Shown here: positions 47,587-58,307 of the stretch, one piece after another
Layout: every line of letters starts with the position of its first letter
Position numbering within the stretch: position 1 is the first letter of the stretch
Assembly: GCA_015179125.1 (NCBI GenBank)
Contig: WHVA01000575.1
Location: 1 to 64,000, forward strand
DNA length: 64,000 nt
Reading direction: 5' to 3'
Origin: Gautieria morchelliformis
Lineage: Eukaryota > Basidiomycota > Agaricomycetes > Gomphales > Gomphaceae
Program-made: the position numbers and the translations under genes
Notes under the pieces: generated by a model
Seen by the model: the letters and a program-made list of their open reading frames with translations, nothing else
Databases searched by the model: none
What the model was told of the DNA's origin: nothing

Positions 47587-48708
47587 CAAACGCATAAGAA
47601 CGAAGCCGCCCCGCCGTCTGTTGATCGTTATCACCATCGTTGTCGCACCTTCATATCCATCGTAACCTGCCACTGGGGCCGAAGCCAGCTGTTTCCATCG
47701 TTGTGCCGTCGAAATCCGTTCTCGTCGTAACCCGCCACTGGGGCCGAAGCCAGTAGACATTTGTTGTCGTGCCGCCATCTTATCGAACCACATACTTTTT
47801 CATATCGCCACACCTTTTTGGATCACCCCACTGTCATTTGTTGCGCCGCCATGCCAGAAAACCTACGTTTTGCGAAGCTCAACGAGAGCAACTATGCCAA
47901 ATGGTCACTATACATGCGCGCTATACTTGTAAAGAAGGGTTTATGGGGAGTAGTTGATGGAACGGAAAACAGGCCTACTGGTTCAGCAAATTCCAAGACT
48001 ATTCGTGCTTATGAAAGACGCCAGTCTGAAGCCCATGCCGAGATCGTTCTCCACCTCGAACCCTCCCAACTCCCACATGCCCACAACGAAGACTCGAGAG
48101 AACTCTGGAACGAACTTCAGTGAATGCACCGTGCACAAGGTTTTGCCACTCGCATGACGCTACGTCGGAAATTTAATACCATGACAAAACGTGCCGACCA
48201 GTCGATGAGCAGCTGGATTGCAAATGTTCAGCAAGCCGCCTTTCGCCTGAAAGAAGTTGGCTACATTGCCACTGATGAAGACAAGATTCTCGTTCTTACT
48301 CAAGGTCCCCCACGCTCCTACGATTCATTCATTATCTCCCTCGACGCTTCTATTGCCGCTATTACCAACGAAGACGAATTTAAACCCGAACCAGCCATTT
48401 CGCTCGAAATTGTGAAAGCTCGCCTCATCAATGAGGAAGCTCGTCAACTTGCCGCTAAACCGATTTTACCTGTTCGCAAAAATGATAAACCTGATTCCGA
48501 GGAAGCCATGTCAGTCGAGCCCAAGCCTCGTACTCCACTTTCTGGCATTACCTGTTTCAAGTGTGGTAAAAAAGGTCATTACCAGTTGAATTGTCCAGAC
48601 AATGCTGTTGAAGACACTGCGCAAGTTGTCATTGAAGATTCCTCCGACGGAGATGCAGCCTTTTGATTGAGGGAGTGCGTTTCGCACCTTGTTTTGCTCA
48701 AGGGAGTG

Positions 48709-48916
48709 TGTCGAGATAATGGATTATGTGAGCATGCACAATGTGCCACACCGGTTAAGCCACCCCATTGTTTTATTATTCTTTTGTTCCAATTTTATGT
48801 TGCTATTGTCCTTTTTAGTTAAATAGAGCAGCTACGTGACTGTATCTACATGCGTTTGCAACAGAGTTGGCAAACTTCTTCCTTATACTCGCGATCCGCT
48901 GCTTGCAATTCTAACA
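48709..48916 (+). repeat. 3' LTR of the gag-only copia element
   Basis: 208 bases; preceded by the purine run CAAGGGAGTG, a plausible polypurine tract. Followed by target duplication CTAGG. Confidence 0.93.
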
Positions 48917-51871
48917 CTAGGGTGGGTGGTTGGGTGAAAATTAAGGAATGTGCTAAGAGATATTGAGGTGCTAAATTATCTGCGTGCTCGCTGGTGGTGA
49001 GTGCAGTGGGGTGAAAGAGGTGGAAAAGAGTGTGATAAGAAAAACTCCACCGCGCTTGGCACTCATCTGGACGCACACTACCGCTCGAGTGGCTTGCGCG
49101 GTACCTACAGCTATATCCAGTCTCGACTTGCGCTGGCTCAGCGGGTGCGGTGAAGCTGTGCGTGGTTGGGCAGTACTGAGCGTTAGCTCAGAGGGTGCAC
49201 GGAGAAGGGGCTCGCCGCTTACCCAAGGCTGCTGAACCGCGGCGAGGTCTTGACACTAGCCCCAACCAGAAGCAGAGGTGTTTACACAGGGTTGTCGGGA
49301 AGGTTGCTCAGGTGCCGCGAGGCTACTTGCTCAAATGCTCAGATGTATGCCTCGTAGGCCAGCGATCGCCAACGGCCCGCGATGCGGACAATCTCAGGGC
49401 TGACTTTTTGTGCTAGGTAGAATGATGCCCCACCTATGCGGAAGGAATGCCCGAATGCATTGCCCCAGCCATGCGCGCTGAGAATTGTGTTGATTTGGCT
49501 TATTGCGCGTGCTTTGACCATGGGCCTGGCCTCGCCCTTGCTATCTCTCCACATGAATAGCGGATCCATGGGTTGGGCTGGCACTACGCGTGCCAGGTTG
49601 GTGAGTGCTTCCAGCGGGCATAGGTTGCCCTGGGTTGTGAGGAATACTGACTGCTTCTCTCCCAGCTTGGCTGTTTTGGCCGCCGGCAGATCCAGCCGTG
49701 CGTAGCTTTTGCTGTCTAGGTCCTTTCCTAGGGTGACGTCCTGACGTTTTAGGTGCCTCTTTTCGTCGAACGCGGCGCGCGAGTGGACTGACACCTCTCC
49801 AAACCTCATCATCCCCCAAAACGCGCATGCTGCCATTGCCCAGATGCACACATCGAACGGCACATTCAGGTTCAGGTTCACCTTTAGCGTTGTTAGCATT
49901 GAGAGAGTTACGGGTGGGTGGGGTGGCCTGGTGCGTTTGCTTGCTTGTATGTTCTCTAGGCCCCTCAACGACCAGCGGATGCATTCTAGATTGTCCTTTG
50001 TGAGTGGGGGTGGCCAGCCTTGTGCCAGGTGCCATGCCCTTATGGCCGCTAGATACTTCTTGGCCACCGACACCGACACTGGCTCCGTTGGCGTACTGTC
50101 AACGATGAGCTCTCCTATGGCTTCTGGGTCTGCAGACGCCCACAGGGCAAACGAGTGGAGCATGCTGAACGACGCAGGCAGTCTTTCTGAATCAGGGATT
50201 GAGAATGTATCGCAGAAGATGTGGAATTTACGGAGCCCAGCTCCGTAGCTGGTTGTGTCTCGCAGTGATTTGTATGCAGCGAGCTCTGCGAGGGCTTTTA
50301 TGAGCGGTGCATCGATAGTTGATGCTGGGGGTTGGAAAACACCTTTCCATTGAAAAATGCGCTCGCTTGCCTTGCAGCTAGGGCGGAGCGGCGACGGTTT
50401 GAGTTTGAGCCGTGTGGTGTTATCAGCCACATAGGGTGGTGGGCTGTGATCGCGGTAGTTGTTAGCATCATTACCATGCAGTTAGTCAGGGTGCTAAATG
50501 GGGTGGGAGGTCGAGTTCGATGCAATGGGCTATGCCTGGGAAACCATGCAAGAATGCTTCTATGTCGCCCCGGACAGCGCGTCGGCAATGTTGTCTCTGG
50601 AGGGTACATAGACTGCTGACAGGCGCATGTCGTTGGTCGCCTGTAGCTGGTACATGTGCTTTAATATGTGGTTTGTTTCTTTGCTCTTTGAATGACCTTT
50701 GTTGGTCATCGCTACCACTCCAGTGTTGTCCAATCTGACCAGGTACGTGTTCTTGGCATCCTGCCTCGGTTTGCCGTACCCTAGCTCTATGGCCGCTCGG
50801 AGGCCCAACTCTACAGCAACGGCCTCTGCCCATCCTATGTCAAATGTCTGCTTCGGTCCCACCTTGAAGCCTTCGGCCCATTTCCATACTGCCCAGTGGG
50901 CCCTGACGACTATTCCTATGCCAAAGGACGTGCTTGCGTCTCCCCACCAGCCGATGTCTATCGGTTCTGGCGCATGCAGGGGTCTTTCGTTGGGCATCTG
51001 CTGTACTACGAACCTTATCCATGAGAGGTCGGCCAGCAAGGACGGTGTTGGTTGCAGCTTGGCCCGGGGAGATCTGAATCCTTGCGCGAATGCTGAGATG
51101 GCCTTCAGAAACGGCCTGATGAGTGGGAATATGCACGAAACGTGCACTAGCTTGCCATGCAGACTCGCCGCTGGCGAGGCTGTCTTGGTGTTGGCCTTGC
51201 ACCACTCCTCTAGTAGCTGTAATGCTTTGTCTAGCTTCTCTCTCGGCAACGCAACTCGCTTTTGAGCTAGGTCCCAGTCAAAGCCTATGTACCGCTGGAT
51301 GGCTGCTAGCTGGTGAAGTTTCTCTACGCTCCACAGCACTCCTATGCTTGCTGTTAGATCCATAAACTCTTGTTCCGTCCAGGTGTGCCCCGGCAGCCTT
51401 ATTGCGAAGAAATCGTTGACCCACTTTAGCAGTGGGCCTATTTCGGATTTCTCGTAGATCGCCACTAACATGTCTGCTACCGAACCAAACACTCCTGCGC
51501 CTGATGCTAGTCCAAACATTACGGCCCTGTCTACATATACCTTGTCTTTCCAATGTACACAGACGGCGTTCTGCTGAGATGGCCGGATGGGTGTTAGCTG
51601 GTATGCTGCCGAGATGTCGAACGTTGCTGCTAGGCAGCCTTCTGGTAGCGAGAGTATCAGCGCTGAGGTGGTGTCGAACGTTCCCCATGCTGTGGGGAAG
51701 TTGCTGGCTTTGATTCCTGCATTGATCGACTGTATGAGATCGTCATCTTGGGGAAAGGATAAATCCTGGATGAGGCGCATTTTGTCTGAGTTGGGCTTGG
51801 GTACGAGGCCTAGGGGGGATGACTTCCGTGTTACTTTCGGTGACTTCCGTCAATTTCGGTGACTTTTGGTG

Positions 51872-52054
51872 TGCTAACGTAAGCCGGTGACGCGTACGAG
51901 ACACAAGGGCAACACAACTTAGAACAACGGCGAGAAATATACAAGGCGCGCAGCAAAGTACAAGGCACTCCTTGTACTTTTCAGGACAAGGACTTTAGTA
52001 TAATTAGAATATTCTATGTATTTAAGTCAGCGACTCATGTCGCTATCGGGATCA
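51872..52054 (-). mobile_element. LTR-like relic, inverted copy of 42779-42957
   Basis: Reads TGATCCCGATAGCGACATG...TTACGTTAGCA on the minus strand, with only a few differences from the copy at 42779. It forms the outer end of the copy-C arm. Confidence 0.45.
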
Positions 52055-52255
52055 TTACGAACTACCGACCTATACTCAACCCGCAGTAGTGGTGCCCTGC
52101 TTGATACTGGCTCTGGAAATCACTAGCAGTGGCTGTGATCATGGTATTTATGCATGTGAGTAGAGTAAGGTTGATCCCGACACGACTCGTATAATCTAAT
52201 TGGCGACCAGTCATCCGTCCTGCGGGGTCGATGTCAAAGTCTGAACCACTGCTGC

Positions 52256-52800
52256 TTAGAGAGGGCCGGCGGGTCTCATGCCATTCACAGTAGGGCCATA
52301 CTTAAAAGTGGCAAAGGGTATGAGGAAGTACGCTAAGTGGCTGTTCAAAGATATATACCTCGTCGCCCCCATAATACCTAGGCTCAATGTAGACGGGGTA
52401 AAACACGTATGGGAATGGGGTGACGAAACCCTTGAAGCGCCACCCGAGAGACGACCAGCAAAGAGAGACTCCTCTCTTTGCTGGTGTTCTCTTGGGTGGC
52501 GCTTCCAGAGTTTCATCACCCCAGCAATATCCAGGTTCGATGTATACAGGGTAAAACACGTATGGGAATGGGCGTCCACCGTAAAAGGACCTGTATCCCC
52601 CGTAGCGGATCCACTTGGAACACGGACCCACCTCCACGAGAGGATGAGGAAGCACTCAGCATGCTTTTTGAAGTAGAGGCGACGCCAAATGAGGGCCCTT
52701 TCGAGCCACTCTTGCTGGAAGATGACGAACTTGAACCCGGTTTGCTGCCTCCAGAGCTGCCGCCACGGCTGCGGCGGCGTCATCTAGTAGGGGGTAGTTG
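52256..52800 (-). pseudogene. Gly/Ser/Tyr-rich protein gene fragment, copy C
   Basis: Inverted counterpart of 41927-42533, with readable GYRSFYGGRPFPYVFYPVYI and a DDAAAAVAAALEAANRVQV-type start. It is interrupted by a shorter palindrome and frame changes. Not a working gene. Confidence 0.5.
52417..52522. repeat. Palindrome at the same site as 42105-42377, shorter arms (~51 bp)
   Basis: GGGGTGACGAAACCC...CCAGCAAAGAGAG pairs with CTCTCTTTGCTGG...TTTCATCACCCC around a 4-base centre. The centre corresponds to that of copy A, but pairing stops about 51 bases out. Confidence 0.85.
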
Positions 52801-53291
52801 GGGAATTTGAGCAGCCTGCTGCCTGACTAGCTCGTGGGCATTTTTGCGGTGTTTTATACATATCTTGTTTTGATAAAATAACTATGCATTCCATCTTTCT
52901 ACATATGCGAAAATCTAATATTCAAGAAGAGATACTTACCAAGACACGAACCCTCCACAGTGCATATATGCACCTGCGCGCGCCCAGACGATAGTATAGA
53001 TACGAAGCTATCTTATCTCCCGCGTAGATAAGATACAGACGCGATTGGAAAACTTTTACACTCCGACCACCACCACAAGGGGCGCAAACAATATTTCTTT
53101 CATATCAGCAGTAGTTTCACTTTCATGGACAGAACTTTGTCTAGTCGATTGAGCTTGGTGGAGTACGCAACAGAAAATAATGGTACTAGAATACCACACC
53201 ACAGAAACTATTCATGCACGTGCTTGGCAGGCCAGAGGGATCGTAGACATATTAGTGCATCGAGCAGCCCAGCATTCTGACGGACAAGTGC

Positions 53292-54001
53292 TCATGCGGC
53301 ATGTACGCCAGCCCTTTCCTGCTCCTCCCAACGGGCCCTGCGCTTGTTCTCCGCCTCCCTATCCCGCTGTGCCTGGGCCGCCTTCTCCGCCTGTGCCGCC
53401 AACCACCGTTCCTCCCACTGTCGCTCCTCCTCTTCCGACACAGGCGTCGCGCGCCCATTTTCGACAATAGCTCTTTTCTGCTCTCGCTCCTCCTCTATCT
53501 GGCGTCGCCTCTGTGCTTCCTCCTGCCGCTCCATCTCCTGTCGCGCCTTGGCTTCTTCCCTCTCCCTCTCCCTCTCCCTCTCCCTTTCCCTCTCTTCTGC
53601 CTCCTCCTTCTCTTTCTCTTCTATCATTTGTTCTAGTTCCTTCTGCAGATCATCTTCGTCTATTGCAACGCCAGCAGCTGCTGCGACGCCTTCTCCACCC
53701 AGCTTGATTGCCTCATCAATCTCAGCATGATCAGCCGCAGCTTCTGCCATAGCTTCCATCGTTTCGTCAATTTTGTCCCTATTCAGGGAAGGATGAGCAA
53801 GTAAAGTTTTAAGCGTCATAGTTGAGGTTTCATAAGCTTTCATAATTTGAAGATGGCTTCAGTATGCACGGTGATAGATGACAGACCACAGCGCACTTCA
53901 ATGTCACCAGCAGCGCTTTCTACTTGTAGCAGAGTCGCCTGAACAGTTTCAAGAGAACGGAGTCGTTTAGAGAGGAGATCCTTCAGCTGTCTGCGGGAGC
54001 G
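53292..54001 (-). pseudogene. CHMP7 3' fragment, copy C
   Basis: Inverted exons 4 (partial) and 5. Exon 5 is fully open for 183 codons (MKAYETSTMTLKTLLAHPSL...ERAGVHAA) and is closer to copy A than to B or D (ALAEAA in B and D, AMAEAA in A and C). The intron-4 acceptor has the same altered CTTCAAATT as B and D, so it cannot splice as in copy A. Exon 4 stops at CGCTCCCGC, where gypsy sequence begins, so the promoter and N-terminal exons are missing. A short protein from the exon-5 ATG is conceivable but undemonstrated. Confidence 0.85.
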
Positions 54002-57000
54002 AGGTCACATGTCTTCACATACTGTCCAATGTAGTGGGACATCTGAGGCCACCAGTAGTTCCGAGCCACTAACTCCAGCGTCTTCCATCTGCGAGCATGC
54101 CCAGCGACCCATGTGTCATGGTGCTGGGACACAATGCGGCGGCGGAGGTCCACCCCACCTGGAACATAGACCTTGCCTCTGAAGTGGAGCAGCCCATCAC
54201 ATTCCAACCATTCCGCTGCCCGTACAGACCATGAGTGCCCTTTCCGAAGTTCCTCCACCGCCTTCACCACCGACTCCTCCTTCTCTTCATTCCGGTACTG
54301 CCTCCGGATGTCCCAGAGCATTTCCACTTCCGCCCCAACTGCAGTCACTCCTTCAAGGGCGCGGATTGCAAAGAGACTTGGGTGGAGCAGTGTCATATCA
54401 GCATTGTCTCCGCTTCCGCTTCCATGATCCGCACGGCGGGATAGGGCATCGGGCTTGCCCATGGTGCGGCCAGGGCGGTGTTGGAGCATGAAGTCGAACT
54501 GGGACAGGTGTAGGGACCACCGTGCTTGTCGTCGGTTCAGCTTCTTAGACATGCGGAAGTACTCAAGGTTCTTGTGGTCTGTCCAGATCTCAAACGGGCA
54601 CAGAGCACCCTCGAGGAAGTGTCGCCATTCCTCCAGCGCTTGGATGATTGCCAGCATCTCCTTGTCGTGGATCTCATAGTTCCGCTCAACCGGACTAAGG
54701 CTTTTAGAGAAGAAGGCAATCGGATGCCACCCCCCACCATCTTCCGATGACTGTTGTGACAAGACCGCTCCGGTAGCTGTGTTGGAAGAATCCGCCTCGA
54801 CTCGATAAGGGCGGGAGTTGTTGGTGAAGATCAGGATGGGGGCAGAAGTAATCAGCTCCTTGAGTTTGTCAAAGGAGGCTTGTTACAGCTCTCCCACTGC
54901 CATCCAACCTCATTCTTGGTGAGGTCAAAGAGGGAATGGGCGTGGCAGGAGAAGTCCTTGATGAACCACCGGTAGAAATTGACAAACCCAATGAAGGACT
55001 GGACCTCTTTCTTGTTCTGCAGCACAGGCCAATCTGATACACCGGAAACTTTGACTGGGTCCATTTCCACCTGTCCTTCCGACACAATCACCCCAAGATA
55101 CTCTATCTGCATCCGCTCAAATTCGCACTTTTCTGGCTTGAGACACAGGTTGTACTCCCGGAGCCGTTCCAGCACTCTCCGCACGACCTCCCGATGTTCC
55201 GAGATTGTTTTTGTGAAGATGAGGATATCATCGAGGTAGATGCAGACAACCCCTTCTGCTATCATGTCACAGAAGATGTCATTCATCATCGTCTGGAATG
55301 TGGCAGGACTGTTGGTGAGCCCAAAGAACATGACCTGAGGCTCAAAGAGTCCTCGGTTGGTGTGGAATGCGGCCTTCCACTCATCTCCCTCCCGGATCTG
55401 AACATTATTGAAGCCCCAGCGGACATCCAGCTTAGTGAAGTACCTTGCCCCGCGGAGTTGTGTAATCAGTTCAGAAATGAGTGGAATGGGGTACCAGTTC
55501 TTGATCGTGATCGCATTCAAAGCCCGGTAATCCTGCACAAGTCTGAGTGAGCCGTCCTTCTTCTTGATGAAGAACACCGGAGATGCCATGGGTGACTTGG
55601 AGGGGTGGATCCTCCCTGTATGGAGGTTTTCCGCAAGGAATGCATCAAGCTCTACCTGCTCCTTGGGTGACAGCAGGTAGACCTTGCAGTTGGTGGGCTT
55701 TGACCCAGGCTCCAACTCGATGGCATGGTCCCACAGCTTCCATGGAGGCAGGGCATCAAATGACTCCTTGGCAAAGACATCCTCGAACTCCTGCAGGTAC
55801 TCCAGAATTTCCACCTCCACTTTATCATGCTTTCTGGAGGCTTCAGCAAGGCGTTGCGAAATATTTCCGGTGGCACGGATGTGTTCCGCCTCCGGTGGAA
55901 GGTTTACATACAGCAAGCACTCCCCCTCCGCCAGAGTGTCTTCTGGGCTGAGTTGGATGACGTCAGAGTCGGAATTGGAATTGGAATTGGAAGTGGGAGC
56001 CGGTTCAAATTCCGCTTCCGAGTCTTCTTCTGCAAGCAGTGGATAGGGGCCAGAACGACATGTCTGTATGAGCCATTCGGTCTTCCGCTGCTCCTGGCGC
56101 TCCTTCCGCACTTCCGACCGGCACATGTGACACTTGGCTGGGCATCGACTCATCAGCACCTTCCGAGTCTGCCAATCAATCTCCGGGTTGTGCTCCTGAA
56201 GCCAGGTAAACCCAAGGATGATGTCTTGCTTCCCCAGGCTGGTGACTGCAAAGGAAGTGCGTTCTGTGTGTCCATCGTAGCGGAGAATTGTGTCTACTAT
56301 CTCTGTGATGGACCCTGCCTCATTGGGGCTTCCATCCACATTGAACACCCGGATTGCACGTTGCAACTTCCGCATGGTCAGTCAGTTTTGTTCCACATAG
56401 TCCCGGTCTATAAACTGACCAGTGGCCCCGCAATCGACAAGGGCGGGTCCGGATTTGACTTCAGCCGTATCTGTCATCTGGATCTCCACCTTAATGACTA
56501 GTGGCTTGGGGCCAGGGGTGGCCGCAACAACATAGTGCTTAGGGAGGCATCTCTCCCAAGGGCGGATGCGGGATGGACAGGGTGTCGGATTCGGTTTTTG
56601 TGTGACTTTATCCGGTGGGTCTGTACGAAGTGAGGGGAGTGGGGGCTTTTCATTCTCTACTTCAAGACAGGCAAACCGGTTATGTACAGGCAGCAGGGGC
56701 ACACATCTCACCCGCTGCGCGTCACAAAATCCGATGCATCTTCCACTTCCGATGCACCATGTTCCGCATTTTCGGAAGTTCTTTCCGCAGTGGGCACTCC
56801 ACTTATGTCCGCGAGTGCGAGGAACTCTGGAAGGAGCTCGAGTTTCTCCTCTGTGGTCATAAGCCGGATGTCAAAGGCTTGGGGGCACTCGCGGGCATAG
56901 TGGCCTGGTTGTCAGCATCGGAAGCAGGTGATGGTTTCTGCGCATGCGGTCAACATCCATCGGGGCAGGGCCACTCTTCGAGGGAGGGGCTTTGTGACCG

Positions 57001-57094
57001 ACATTACTGTTCAGATGATGCTGGACCGTTGCCCACTTCAACTCCTCTGTATAAGGAGTCCTGCATAATTCAATTGCCCCACGATTTCATTTGA
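54002..57094 (-). mobile_element. Ty3/gypsy retroelement relic (fossil)
   Basis: Parts seen in order on the minus strand: Gag remnants (about 57,090-56,720), an aspartic protease region (VDCGATGQFIDRDYVEQN near 56,410), reverse transcriptase (SPVFFIKKKDGSLRLVQDYR and YLDDILIFTKT), RNase H (HDKEMLAIIQALEEWRHFLE) and the start of an integrase region (NYWWPQMSHYIGQYVKTCDL). The element is broken, with several breaks. It meets the inverted CHMP7 copy C at 54001. No matching LTR pair was found in the window. Long open stretches remain, so it is not ancient. Confidence 0.88.
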
Positions 57095-57441
57095 GCAGCA
57101 GCCATGAATTTTAAAAGGAGACAGCGGTACAATGATGTAGCAGTCGGCACGGCGTCACTGTTGTGCAACAGTGACGCGTCAACAACACGTCGAGGTAATG
57201 ACGCCGGCCTGCAAGAAGTATAGAATTATGTATATGATGTATTACTGTCTGGGGTCTAAGGCCCATGCTGACTCATCCGCTGATAAATCGCGCCCGGAAC
57301 GGTGGCACGGCAGCTAAAAATGGAGCTGTCCAGTCTGGCTTTCCATAATTCTATGTATTTAAGTCAGCGACTCATGTCGCTGTCGGGATCATAACGAACC
57401 ACCGACCTATAGGTCGAAGTAGAATCAAGTTCAGGTAGATT
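57095..57441. other. Unassigned spacer with one hairpin and an LTR-like piece
   Basis: A 12-bp hairpin GCGTCACTGTTG/CAACAGTGACGC lies at 57152-57177. Bases ~57,350-57,400 are an inverted piece of the TGATCC LTR-like family (TATTTAAGTCAGCGACTCATG). No gene. Confidence 0.5.
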
Positions 57442-57595
57442 TGATGTCCTGACAGGACTCTTGTCGCTGTCCTAAATACACGTTCTATCCTAATTGTATT
57501 ACATAAATTCCTTGTTCTATAGTTCCTTGTATCTTACTGCACTCCTTTGTCCGTTCTCTCTTTTGTGTCCCATGCGTCATCGGCTTACCTCAGCA
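57442..57595 (+). mobile_element. LTR-like relic (TGATGTCC...TCAGCA)
   Basis: Begins TGATGTCCTGACAGGACTC and ends CGGCTTACCTCAGCA. It is a diverged relative of the blocks at 42779 and 45875. Followed by TGCCGAAGTGCCG, as at 46040. Confidence 0.4.
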
Positions 57596-57625
57596 TGCCG
57601 AAGTGCCGCTTTATCCAACACGACC

Positions 57626-57850
57626 TACAGTTGCGGACAACCAAACACAACAAACTTTGTATTTTGAGATTGTGACTTTTTTCTGCCAAACTGAGTTCAG
57701 AAATGGATTCAGCACCTTGGAATATGTTGAAAATGATTTTTCTGGAATTTTCCCACAACTTTTCAAGGTGGCCAAATTTTTCAGCCAAATTTTTGACAGC
57801 TTTGCAGAGTTTTCTGCCACTTCAGGTTGGTGTGATGTATTGGGAATTGG
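57626..57850 (+). other. AT-rich stretch starting TACAGTTGCGGACAA; possible DNA-transposon relic
   Basis: Partner of the 46109 stretch: same 15-base start, then AT-rich sequence. No transposase or paired terminus seen. Confidence 0.3.
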
Positions 57851-58307
57851 TATGGCTGACTATAGCTGTAGGTACCGCGTGAGCCACTCGAGCGGTAGCA
57901 TGTGTCCAGATGAGCGCCAAGTGCGGCGGAGTTTTTCTTATCACACTCTTTTCCACCTCTTTCACCCCACTGCACTCACCACCAGCGAGCACGCAGATAA
58001 TTTAGCACCTCAATCTCTCTTAGCACATTCCTTAATTTTCACCCTCATTCTCTTAGTACCTTCCTCAGTTTTTCGCTGGACCCCGCGTAGCACACGCCGT
58101 TAGCAAACCGCACAACCCCCCCTCCCCAACCGCACCCTCCACCGTCCAACCGGCTCCCCAAGCGAAGCCCACACCATGACCCCCGGAGAAATGCCCGCCG
58201 GCACACACTGCCACCTAGGCCTGAACCTCAACGAGGCGCTGCCTCCCACTCCACCGATAATGCAGCAGCCCCAGGCGGTGGGCACGAGCAACAACCACCG
58301 CGTGAGC

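Larger units (their letters stand above)
47379..48916 (+). mobile_element. Gag-only Ty1/copia element with LTRs and target duplication (fossil)
   Basis: Two 208-base LTRs (47379-47586 and 48709-48916, TGTCGAGATAATGG...AATTCTAACA) differ at about two positions, so the insertion is recent. They are flanked by a 5-base target duplication CTAGG (47374-47378 and 48917-48921). The ~1.1-kb interior holds only a copia-type Gag region, with NLRFAKLNESNYAKWSLYM near 47,860 and the zinc knuckle CFKCGKKGHYQLNC near 48,554. There is no protease, integrase or reverse transcriptase, so it is a non-autonomous form. The Gag region appears interrupted about once. It sits inside the end-repeat zone of the Ngaro element. 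Confidence 0.93.
47050..51822 (-). mobile_element. Ngaro/DIRS-type tyrosine-recombinase retroelement, 3' part (fossil)
   Basis: Parts on the minus strand: reverse transcriptase and RNase H region (frame 51780-50560, with DISAAYQLTPIRPSQQ and the catalytic-type WVNDFFAIR), then a tyrosine recombinase (frame 50430-49339, with GHSFRIGGASF carrying the HxxR pair and AGRWRSLAYEAYI). The end repeats have the Ngaro split-direct-repeat layout. A ~107-base repeat occurs at 49113-49220 and again at 47053-47159. Between them lies a ~184-base repeat (48932-49115) that matches 57861-58044 in the 5' part. A copia element is inserted between the two end repeats. The element is broken. Its reading frames are long, so it is probably young on a fungal scale. 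Confidence 0.85.
51823..54001. repeat. Right arm of the ~2.2-kb inverted repeat (copy C)
   Basis: Reverse complement of 40734-42987. Its left edge (CACGGAAGT) abuts Ngaro sequence. Its right edge (GCGGGAGCG within CHMP7 exon 4) abuts a gypsy relic. Confidence 0.85.

Noticed and set aside
55583-56501. Plus-strand frames of 120-224 codons opposite the gypsy polyprotein
   Set aside because: Antisense shadows; conserved motifs are all on the minus strand.
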